NCBI GenBank assembly: GCA_017654935.2
Contig: CM065698.1
Coordinates: 45,517,622-45,581,621, forward strand
Reading direction: 5' to 3'
From: Phymorhynchus buccinoides
Taxonomy: Eukaryota > Mollusca > Gastropoda > Neogastropoda > Raphitomidae
DNA length: 64,000 bases
Shown here: positions 55,771 to 64,000 of the stretch, piece after piece
Layout: each line of letters opens with the position of its first letter
Position numbering within the stretch: position 1 is the first letter of the stretch
Translations under genes and position numbers: made by a program
Notes under the pieces: generated by a model
Told to the model about the DNA's origin: nothing
Database searches by the model: none
Seen by the model: the letters and a program-made list of their open reading frames with translations, nothing else

Positions 55771-55797
55771 ATGGCAGCAGCAGAGCAGCGTTTATTG
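55771..55797 (+). CDS. Coiled-coil gene exon 1, coding part
   Basis: ATG GCA GCA GCA... nine codons ending in a GTAAGA donor at 55798. Chosen because it is phase 0 into the phase-0 acceptor at 59935 and has a CpG-containing upstream region. An additional small exon in between cannot be excluded. Confidence 0.5.
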
Positions 55798-56030
55798 GTA
55801 AGAACTGAGTTCAGGCTAAGGCTATAATTGTCGTCTGCAGGCGTACATTCACATTGTCATAGTCACAAGACTAGGCCTACTTTGCTGTGTATGGAAAAAG
55901 AATCAATACTGAAGCAACGTTCACATTTTCTTTAGATGCTGCTGCAGTGTACACCATTACAGCATTACCCCATTAGTGGCATTACCCCGTAAGAAAGTTC
56001 TAACAAAGTTAGAATATAGTGTAAATTTAC

Positions 56031-56069
<39 letters not shown>

Positions 56070-56157
56070 TTTCTTTCATCAGTCACACAATAATCGCATG
56101 CAAAAAAAGTACATGGGTGGCGCGCCTCTGGCTGCACACAGTACATACACACACGTG

Positions 56158-56194
<37 letters not shown>

Positions 56195-57522
56195 GCACAC
56201 ACACAGGGTTACACACACACACGCGCACGCACACACACACACACACACAAGTGACACATGGATGTTGCATTTTTGATCCAACGCCAGACTGAGCCCAGCA
56301 CCAAGCCGTCAATGAAGAGGACACACCCAACAACTGTCCATCCAGTGCTGAACGAACTACAGAAGATGCTCTTTTTTCCCTCGGACGATCAAAGACTGGA
56401 ACAAGTTGCCAGAGGAGGCGGTGTCTGCTGCTACACTCAGCTCGTTCCAGTCTACTGTCTAACCATTGTAAATACCCTCTTTAAAAAAAAAGAAAAAAAG
56501 CTTAGGGGTTCCAGTTCCTGCCGATTCAGCATCATGCCGAGCTTCCGCTGAATGGGTCTTGGCTGGCTGGGTCACAGTAGATTAGGGTTGTTTTTGTGAA
56601 CTGTGTGTGACCTTCGGACCTCGTCCAAACAGTATGAAAAAATCAAATTGTTGATTGTGGATACTAAATGGAAGAAGAAGATCCCTTGTAAATTGAAGAC
56701 ATTGATACACTCATACAGTTGAGTATGATACTGACAAAGACTGCTTTATAAAAACGTCACAATCTATCAAACAATTTGTTAATTTGTCAAGTCAAATTCA
56801 TTGAGAAGGGGTGTAAAAAGGGCAGAGAGGCCTATAAACAGCCCTACACCTACCTACCTACCACTTTATTCTGATCGCTTCTCGGCCTTTTGGCTAAGAC
56901 AGTGATTCAGGAACATACATTTTTGTTTATACCATGGTTGGTTTGTTCAACCCGTCGTACATGGCGAAAGCCGATACGCGACGTTAAACTGAACTTCCAT
57001 CCTACCTACCACAACACCTCTAGTGTGAGCGTCATGCTGGGTTGGCCCACACTGGGACATTGCAGGCTGAAAATGTTGTATTTAAGATACAGCACAACAT
57101 TGTCCAACTTCCAAGTCAGCGACAGCAGAATCATACCAGCAATAACCCGGCAGAGGAGAGGACAACCATGTTATTCCATGCCCGATATTGACATAGCTCC
57201 TTCTTTCCCAGGATGATCAGGGACTGGGATAAGCTGTCCGAGGTGGCTGTAGCAGCTACATTTATTTTATTTTATAAGTACATCACATGTATCTCTCGAC
57301 ATGTATGTTCTAGTTGAAAGCCAACTAACTCACCCAAGATTTTTTTGAATATTTTTTAGCTTAGGTGTTCTCGACCTACTGATGCAGCACCATGTTGGGA
57401 ATCCACAGGGTGACCTGACTGGCTGGGTCACTAAATTAGCTTAGGTTTTTGTTTTTCCTGTCCGACCCGGAACCTCGACTGGTATAGTGCCAATGAATCA
57501 GTGTTGATTGTGAGCACTGGAC

Positions 57523-57594
<72 letters not shown>

Positions 57595-59147
57595 ACTCGA
57601 CAATGGAGATGTTTTGTCTTGATTTCAATTTTATGATTAAATTTCATATGCATGCAATTTGTGTACTATTTCTGCCTTTGATAACTCAACACAAGTGTAG
57701 AGCTAGCTTTCTAATGTCTTGTAATGAGGACGAAAAATGGTGAAATTCTTCAGGACATTCTTTTTTATTTGTGCATAAATTTATGTCTTCAGCATTCAAG
57801 TACAACTTCTTAGTGAAGCGGATATTTTACTACAGTCTTTCGGATGAGATGATAAACCGCCCGTGTGCCCATGCACTTAGCATGTACGTTAAACCCAGTG
57901 GCAACGAAAAAGTTGTCATTTGGTCAAAATTTACCCCCCCCCCCTCATCAGTCACAAAAATCGCATGCAAAAAAAACCATTAAAAATTGGGTGGTGCGCC
58001 TCTGGCTGCGACACGCTCTCCAGGTGGGAGCAACCCGAATTTCACAGAGACGGCTCTGTGACTATAAAGTAATAACTAATGTATAAACTAGCTTAGTCAC
58101 AGTGTAACATTTACAACCCTGAACCGCCAACTATTAAAAATGAATTATAAGGGAAACAAATTATGCTTTAGTAGATTTGTAGTTTGTACTAAACATTTTT
58201 GTGTTTAGGCATAAATCATAAGAATCAAACCCTTAAGTTGATTTGTGCAGCATTTCTGCTTTGTTCTCTCCAGTGCCCGCATGTTTTTAATTCTCAGCTT
58301 GATATTTGATCAAGCACTGTTAATTGGTTTATAATTCACAATAAATGTGAATAACATGTGCTTTTATGCATGTATTTTATGTCCTAGTTTATTATATAAT
58401 GTCCCGCCAGTTTTACATTTAAGTGCACGCTGAAAAAAGATTTTCTTCATTGAAGACAATAAATACATTTGATTGATTTGATTGATTGATTGTTCATTAG
58501 CACTGGGCGTCAACAGCAAGGGATTAGCAGTGAAAGGCAGTTCTAACCTGCAGTGACCTAACTCTTTGCACTTGAGCAAATCTCTGGCATGACAATGGGA
58601 ATTATAAGTTGGCCACAACAAAGCGTGTTCAAGTGTTACAACTGTACGAGCAAGCAAAACTTCAAAACATAGGATTTGGAGCCTTGTTTTGTTTCTTAGA
58701 CTGTAAAATTGTATAAATTGAGTGAGAAAGGAAATAAAAAATAACGAGAAAACGAATAAAAGGGGTTGAAAGAGAATGGTTAAAATTCACATGGTGATGA
58801 TAGGGGAGGTGTGAGTAAGGGGCTACAAGCAAGAAGATTGGGGGGGGGGGGGGGGGGGAGAGAGTCTATGAGTAAAAAACAAGGAAAATGCATTTCAAAA
58901 CACTGTACAAACAAATACACAAATGGAAAGAGACGTTATTTTATTGACGAAATAAGTCATGTCATATTTCAAAAATGTCTTTTTAAAACATTACAACATA
59001 GAAAACTAAGTAATACTTCCCCTTTTCACAGTCAAGCAGTCTCCTAAGTGCATTTCAGCTTCAAGTTTAAGATTGAAGATACATGTGTAAAGTAGTTCTC
59101 TAAGCTTTTTAATATACTTTTGGTTTTTGAGGGAGAGACAGACAGAC

Positions 59148-59209
<62 letters not shown>

Positions 59210-59383
59210 CAATAATGCTACTTTTGCTAGTTAAATGGATTATGATGACAAAACTGTATCACAAGGGAGAGTCCACATCTAATACAATGGAACCTCCCTT
59301 ATAAGACCCCCCATTATAAGACCCACCTCCCACATAAGACCTACTTCTCTGAGTCATTGCCCTTCTTTGTAAGCATTAAAATT

Positions 59384-59415
<32 letters not shown>

Positions 59416-60979
59416 ATTGTAGATTTGTACAACTTTCTCCTATTTTAAGCATTTAAGACCTCAATTTGGATGATTTTTGAAGGTCTTGTAAGGGAGGTTC
59501 CACTGTATTACCAGCATTACTACTACAGTAAAAATCACTTTAAAAGTCACAAAATTTTATTTTGAGATCTAAGCCAATATTTTGAGTTTAAAGGACTTTT
59601 CAACATAGATTTATTTATACTGGGACCCAAACATTATTGTGAGTTATCCACTTATAAGAGTAAGACCTTCAAAAATGATCAAAAATGAGGTCTTATATTA
59701 GTTATAAGGGAGGGGTCTTATAAGGGAGGTAATTTTAATGCTTACAAAGAAGGGCACTGTCTCAGAGAAGTAGGTCTTATGTGGGAGGGAGTCTTATAAT
59801 GGGAGGTCTTTATATAAGGGAGGTTCCACTGCTCGTTTTTGAGCACACCATTTCTCCACTGTATACATACTATGAGTAATTAACTGCCTGGCAATGATGA
59901 TAGTGAAATGAAAGTGTGTGTGGTGTGTTTTCCAGGAGAGCCCCACAGACATCCACAGTCAGATCAGTCAGCGACTGCAGGAGGACGGCCTGAGTCCGCA
60001 GTGTGGGGAGGGGGAGAAGCTGCTCTATCTATGGAGGCTGTACCTCCAGATAGAGGTCAGTATATATCACTATTATCAGTATAGAACTGCTCTATCTATG
60101 GAGGCTGTACCTCCAGATAGAGGTCAGTATATCACTATTATCAGTATAGAACTGCTCTATGTATGGAGGCTGTACCTCCAGATAGAGGTCCGTATATCAC
60201 TATTATTAGTATAGAACTGCTCTATAGCTATGGAGGCTGTACCTCCAGATAGAGGTCAGTATATCACTATTAATAGTATTATCAGTATAGAACTGCTCTA
60301 TCTTAGTATCTATGGAGGCTGTACCTCCAGATAGAGGTCAGTATATCAGTTATTATCACTATTATCAGTATAGAACTGCTCTATCTATGGAGGCTGCACC
60401 TCCAGATAGAGGTACGTTAATTGTGTGTAGGGGCGGGCGATGTGGGGTGGGGGGAGTAACAAGCTCTATCTGTGTGTATGGATGGGGTGGGGTAGGGTGG
60501 GGGGAAACTGCTCTATCTATGGAGGCTGTACCTCCAGATAGAGGTACGTTTAATTGTGTGTAGGGCAGGCGATGTGGGGGTAGGGGGAGTAACAGCTCTA
60601 TCTGTGTGTATGGACGGGGTGGGGTAGGGTGGGGGGAAACTGCTCTATCCATGGAGGCTGTACCTCCACATAGAGGTCAGTTAATTGTGTGTAGGGGCGG
60701 GCAGGGTGGGGTGGGGGTAACTGATCTGGAACAGCCTGCCTTTCTCTGTTCATCATGCTCAAACTCTGTCCTCTTTTAAGTCACAGCTCAAAACTCACCT
60801 CTTCTCTCTGTCTTTAATACCCCTAATTGCATCACACCCTGTTTAATCCTGCTTGCATGTAAAGCAGCCAATCCATGGGTAAGAATGTCTTTTCTGTGGG
60901 TTTGTGTGTGCACGTCACTTTTCTGTTGTGCGCGCGTGTGTGTTGTGCGTGTGTGCGCACATGTTCGTGCGTGCAAGGG

Positions 60980-61023
<44 letters not shown>

Positions 61024-61635
61024 CGTGTGCACGCATTTGTGCATAGTATTGGATTTAATATATATATATTTCTGATTTTTGTTGTTATTTTTATTAATTA
61101 TTTAAGATTAACTTTGTAAGCGCTCAGCTCTTCGAAGAAAGCACACGAAATGTCCATTATGATTATTATTATTAGTATTATTAATTATTATCTATGGAGA
61201 CTGCACCTCCAGAGAGAAACGTGTGTACATGTGTGTGAGTGTGGGGGAGGGGAGGGAGATGCTCTGTTTATGGAGACTCAGTCTGCAGATGAGAGGGGTG
61301 AGTTTAGCTTGTAAAGTGCAGAAACTTCTATGGTTACATTCGTTGTAATTATTTTTTCTCAGTGAGTGAACACCGAAATAATAGAAAAGTTGTTGGGGTT
61401 CAAAGGGGGAACAAAGAAATTTTGATGTGACAATGTTTGCAGAGCGACCTGAAAAAGGCGCGGGACAGCGAAGAAAAACTGAAGGAAGCACAGACAGAAG
61501 AAATGCAAGAAGTGGAGAACTACGTGGAACACATCAGACATCTGTCGGACGAACGGGAGGCCCTCATCCAGGAGTTGGAGAATGAGAACGAACAGATCAA
61601 GTCTGACCTGGAACAAGCCAGATCGGAGCTGAACG
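55771..61635 (+). CDS. Unidentified coiled-coil protein, 5' part (three exons, incomplete)
   Basis: Joined exons 55771-55797, 59936-60055 and 61443-61635 give the first 113 residues; the gene continues beyond the window. All three junctions are GT-AG and the first two introns are phase 0. The start is MAAAEQRLL, followed by ESPTDIHSQISQRLQEDGLS, EKLLYLWRLYLQIE, then a highly charged heptad-like region (ESDLKKARDSEEKLKEAQ, MQEVENYVEHIRHL, DEREALIQELENEN) predicted to be coiled coil from about residue 45 on. I could not place the family. No signal peptide or membrane segment is visible, so a cytoplasmic or cytoskeletal/vesicle adaptor role is only a guess. Exons 2 and 3 are both followed by partial tandem copies of themselves with intact donors. 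Confidence 0.65.
55798..56366. other. Intron: poly-C run and (CA)n
   Basis: A C run of about 38 nt at 56032-56069, a fragment of dispersed repeat B (GTGGCGCGCCTCTGGCTGC near 56115) and (CA)n-rich sequence at about 56155-56250. Confidence 0.7.
56367..56462 (+). pseudogene. Fragment of a non-LTR reverse transcriptase C-terminus
   Basis: Plus-strand frame reads SFFPRTIKDWNKLPEEAVS and AATLSSFQSTV before TAA at 56460-56462. The WNKLP motif is the conserved end of CR1/Jockey-type polymerases. The upstream part is decayed. Confidence 0.6.
56874..56899 (+). pseudogene. U2 snRNA 5'-end fragment
   Basis: 26 bases identical to the conserved 5' end of U2 snRNA, from ATCGCTTCTCGG to TTGGCTAAGA (stem-loop I). 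The match stops before the branch-point-recognition sequence and Sm site, so it cannot be a working U2 gene. Confidence 0.75.
56985..57260 (+). pseudogene. Decayed non-LTR reverse transcriptase C-terminus
   Basis: HNTSSVSVMLGWPTLGHCRL in one frame, then MLYKIQHNIVQLPSQRQQ in another, then SSFFPRMIRDWDKL near 57200. This order is the familiar tail of CR1/Jockey-group polymerases, here with frame shifts and a stop. It lies about 90 bp downstream of the U2 fragment in the same orientation. Confidence 0.65.
57527..57590. repeat. (GA)n microsatellite
   Basis: About 64 bp of pure GA repeat. Confidence 0.95.
57833..58075 (+). repeat. SINE-like dispersed repeat B, plus strand
   Basis: CTTTCGGATGAGATGATAAA, GTGGCAACGAAAAAGTTGTC, a C run, ATCGCATGCAAAAAAAACC, GGTGGGAGCAACCCGAATTTC and CTGTGACTATAAAG. 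It is the reference orientation for the copies at 5215 and 36044. Confidence 0.6.
58076..59282. other. Intron: no exon recognised
   Basis: A (TTGA)n patch near 58470-58493, a G run at about 58840-58858 and (GA)n at about 59155-59208. No coding signal with flanking splice sites was supported. Confidence 0.45.
59283..59507. mobile_element. TTATAAG-type MITE (family 1) with poly-C insertion
   Basis: TA-CAATGGAACCTCCC to GGTTCCACTG-TA. A C run (about 59386-59415) and unrelated sequence replace part of the middle. Confidence 0.7.
59650..59833. mobile_element. TTATAAG-type MITE (family 1), left end lost
   Basis: Left end shortened to CTTATAAGAGTAAGACC; right end GGTTCCACTG at 59831. It lies about 100 bp before exon 2. 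Confidence 0.7.
59936..60055 (+). CDS. Coiled-coil gene exon 2
   Basis: Acceptor GTTTTCCAG at 59935, donor GTCAGT at 60056; 40 codons, phase 0 at both ends. Residues 10-49 of the joined protein, ending EKLLYLWRLYLQIE. The last 36 bases and the donor are repeated downstream. Confidence 0.65.
60087..60683 (+). repeat. Tandem copies of the exon 2 donor end
   Basis: The exon end CTGCTCTATCTATGGAGGCT...CCAGATAGAG plus a GT donor recurs at about 60087, 60152, 60217, 60290, 60376, 60508 and 60640, in addition to the true exon end at 60020. Donors are GTCAGT, GTCCGT, GTCAGT, GTCAGT, GTACGT, GTACGT and GTCAGT. The first units are 64-85 bp; later ones about 130 bp with GGGGTGGGG filler. Degenerate traces lie near 61190 and 61262. 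Confidence 0.88.
60722..61188 (+). mobile_element. L2-like retrotransposon 3' end, plus strand
   Basis: The frame LIWNSLPFSVHHAQTLSS then FKSQLKTHLFSLSL matches the end of the L2-like protein at 44449. It is followed by a long untranslated tail with a (GT)n stretch, GTAAGCGCTCAGCTCTTCG and (ATT)n ending near 61188. It is inserted within the donor repeat array. Confidence 0.75.
61443..61635 (+). CDS. Coiled-coil gene exon 3
   Basis: Acceptor GTTTGCAG at 61442, donor GGTAAGAG (GT at 61636). 64 codons plus one base, starting SDLKKARDSEEKL and ending DLEQARSELN. Strongly charged with heptad spacing. The next exon must be phase 1 and lies beyond or was not found in the window. Confidence 0.7.
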
Positions 61636-61661
61636 GTAAGAGAGAGAGAGAGAGGGAAAGA

Positions 61662-61735
<74 letters not shown>

Positions 61736-62064
61736 ATCAGACATCTGCCGGACGAACGGTAGGCTCTCATCCATGAGTTGGAGAATGAGAACGAACAGAT
61801 CAAGGCTGACCTGGAACAAGCCAGATCGGAGCTGAACGGTAAGAGAGAGAGAGAGGGAAAGAGAGAAACATGAGAGGTTGAGAGAGAGAAAGAGAGAGGG
61901 CTTAGAGAGAGAGAGAGATGGAGAGAGAGGAGAGAGACAGAGAGAGAGAACATCAGACATCTGCCGGACGAACGGTAGGCTCTCATCCATGAGTTGGAGA
62001 ATGAGAACGAACAGATCAAGGCTGACCTGGAACAAGCCAGATTTGAGCTGAACTGTAAGAAAGA
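61636..62064 (+). pseudogene. Two partial duplicates of exon 3 joined by (GA)n
   Basis: The 3' half of exon 3 (ATCAGACATCTG to GAGCTGAACGGTAAGAG) recurs at about 61735-61845 and 61949-62060, each preceded and followed by (GA)-rich tracts. Both copies carry CGGTAGGCT where the exon has CGGGAGGCC, putting a TAG in the original frame. The last copy's donor reads TGTAAGA. Confidence 0.85.
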
Positions 62065-62720
62065 GAGAGAGAGAGAGGGAGGGAGAGCATATTGGATCAC
62101 TAAAAGAAAGAAAAAAATATTATTGAAACTTTGTAAGAGGTTGGTTTGATTTTTGAAAAGAACTAGAGGGCTTAGAACAGAATAAGAAATATTGTCCCTA
62201 ATCTTACGTGATATGGAACATTGCTCAAGATTGGAACCAGAATAGTTGAAAGGGCAGTGTACACTGAACAGCGTGACGATTTGGCATGTTGTAGGATAGT
62301 GATACTGTAAGCCCTAGGGTTAGTCTTTATCTGATCCTGACAAGGTTACCCTTGGCACAGTATCATGAGATCTTGTCATGATATGTGGATGAAAAAAACA
62401 CCTTGCAAGTAAAAGGACAAATAAGTATCCCTATTTTTGTTTCGAAGGTTTGGGAAATATATGTGAATCATTGAATTTTTTTAGGAATGTATGCCACATA
62501 GTGTTTTAATGATCTTTCTCTGATGGTTTATATTTTGATGAATTTGTGTGTGTGGCTGTTGTATTCAGTCTAAAAACACATCACTTATAATATAGAAGAG
62601 AAATTTGGAGAGGAAATAAGAAACTTAGACAGCTGAAACTATAAAACAAAAATGACAAAAAGGATGAAAGAGTGAGTGAAAGCAGGAATTGTGGAATGAA
62701 TGAAGAGAAGGAATACAAAA
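62065..62720. other. No exon recognised
   Basis: AT-rich presumed intron sequence without supported repeat or coding features. Confidence 0.4.
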
Positions 62721-62721
62721 T

Positions 62722-62970
62722 ATTGGGCAATATTAACATTTCTTCCCCTCAACCCAAAACGGTACAAGTGCAGTTGTAGTGCACGCGCACTATAACTTCA
62801 CTTGCGCTCCAAGTGTCAAGTGTACTATCCGGGACAGAAAATATTGGTGATTTTTTTTGACGGAAAAAGTGATATTTTCATTCTTCAAATCCCCTATAGA
62901 GACAGCACTTTTTCCATCTAAGATGGTTCGGATAGTGTTGTGAGGGGAAGAAATGTTAATATTGCCAATT
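62722..62970. mobile_element. TIR element (TTGGCAATATTAACATTTC)
   Basis: Left end ATTGGGCAATATTAACATTT-CTTCCCCTC and right end GAGGGGAAGAAATG-TTAATATTGCCAAT are inverse repeats of about 28 bp around 190 bp. TA-like flanks. No coding capacity; the only copy seen. Confidence 0.7.
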
Positions 62971-62976
62971 ATTGAC

Positions 62977-63154
62977 TACAGTGGAACCTCCCTTATAAGA
63001 CCTTCAAAAATCATCCAAATGAGGTCTTATAAGGGAGGGGTCTTAAAGGGAGGTAACTTTAGTACTGACAAAGAAGGACAATGTCTGAGAGAAGTAGGTC
63101 TTATATGGGAGGGAATCTTATAATGGGAGGTCTTATAAGGGAGGTTCCGCTGTA
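62977..63154. mobile_element. TTATAAG-type MITE (family 1)
   Basis: TA-CAGTGGAACC to GGTTCCGCTG-TA, followed at once by a C run of about 22 nt. It lies 7 bp from the preceding TIR element. Confidence 0.8.
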
Positions 63155-63909
63155 CCCCCCCCCCCCCCCCCCCCCCAAATTATAGTAGTAAAAACAAGCA
63201 ACGTTTTGCTTGCTCTGGGCTTCAGCTCAAACTTAAGTGTTAAGCAGAGATTGAAGATTTTGTATGCATGTCTAGATAGTGATTTCCGTGACCCTTGTCT
63301 TTATCTTGTCATTCCAAATGTAAGATGTTGCCTCATCTTGACAATGCGGAAGAAAAATTAGGAGCTTAAAAGTGGAAACAAGATGGCCCTTTCGACTATA
63401 TATCCAGATCCAGATCCAGATCAGGCATCAGAACGGCCCACGGATTTCCGCGGTTTTGGTAGCCACTGGCCGCGGTTTTGGTACTGCCGTCCACGGTTTG
63501 TACTTCATGAGGCAGCGCGATCTTATTCTCAAATGGTATTCTTAAAAGTTTTGTTTTCATACTGCGCCTTCGGAAACGAAAAATTGCGGCCATGTTTGTT
63601 GTTTCTTCAGAGTTAAGAGCTCTCTAGACTCTTACTTTCACTGTTTCAGAGTTTGTTTTGATGACAGTGATTGTGATTTGGGTTTTAAATGAGTCGATTT
63701 AGAGGATATGATCGTGGGAGACTACGATGATGTGAGAACTTTGAACTTTTCCGCGAGAAATCGGGTAGCGAATGATCGCAATGATTCCGACTATGGACTA
63801 GAGTTTTGTGGAGTCCGACTCGATGTCGACTCCGAGTCATGGCGAGTGTTGTTCGTCCGCAGATTGGACTCTGGAGTATTCTGATGCCTGCAGACACACT
63901 GTGTGGTAG
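63155..63909. other. No exon recognised
   Basis: A C run (about 63156-63177) and a short CCAGAT triplication near 63404-63422. Nothing else could be supported. Confidence 0.4.
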
Positions 63910-64000
63910 TTAACCCTTTCACCGCCAATGTCACATTTATGCACCACAATGGTTTAACACCCATGTCACTAAAAGGCATCAAATCAGGGCCTGTTATCCG
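63910..64000. mobile_element. piggyBac-like MITE, cut by the window end
   Basis: TTAACCCTTTCACCGCCAAT start and interior identical in order to 27166-27412; the right end lies outside. Confidence 0.75.

Noticed and set aside
56874..56899. Functional U2 snRNA gene
   Set aside because: Only the first 26 bases match; branch-point-recognition region and Sm site are absent.

Overview
The window is eukaryotic nuclear DNA. It has spliced genes with GT-AG introns, long microsatellites and homopolymer C/G runs, many short terminal-inverted-repeat (TIR) elements, tRNA-derived SINE pieces and non-LTR retrotransposon fragments. The protein content (an invertebrate PRDM2-like gene) and the repeat style suggest a marine lophotrochozoan, most likely a gastropod mollusc. 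That placement is inference; no species-diagnostic sequence was recognised.

Layout. 1-11100: no recognised gene; (CA)n satellites, TIR elements, a ~150-bp tandem repeat, SINE copies and one hAT-like element. 11100-33703: a plus-strand gene of nine coding exons (12321-33703) whose exons join in frame into about 3161 residues. It has an N-terminal PR/SET domain, ten C2H2/C2HC zinc fingers and long low-complexity linkers. It is the PRDM2 (RIZ) orthologue, judged by the PR-domain core, the finger arrangement with three C-terminal C2HC fingers, and the conserved motif around SDNIAENLSCYVDGG. Its introns are crowded with TIR elements. 33704-49130: 3'UTR and intergenic DNA with more TIR elements, a 59-bp minisatellite (41.1-42.3 kb), a minisatellite grown inside a TIR element (44.0-44.4 kb) and a 5'-truncated L2/CR1-type retrotransposon with an intact 801-codon reverse transcriptase frame (44449-46854). 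49130-55550: two (GT)-rich arrays, a second truncated non-LTR element (about 50.73-52.09 kb), a minus-strand L2-like fragment and further TIR elements. 55550-64000: the 5' end of a second plus-strand gene (start codon 55771) encoding an unidentified coiled-coil protein. Three exons are visible, and the rest lies beyond the window.

The most unusual feature is that several exon edges are tandemly duplicated together with their splice sites. The acceptor of PRDM2 coding exon 3 is present three times. The donor end of exon 2 of the coiled-coil gene is present about eight times. The donor half of its exon 3 is present three times. The first coding exon of PRDM2 has a decayed upstream copy. At least seven short TIR families can be delineated, often nested, and several sit 18-75 bp downstream of PRDM2 splice donors. 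The two genes show no sign of acting in one pathway.
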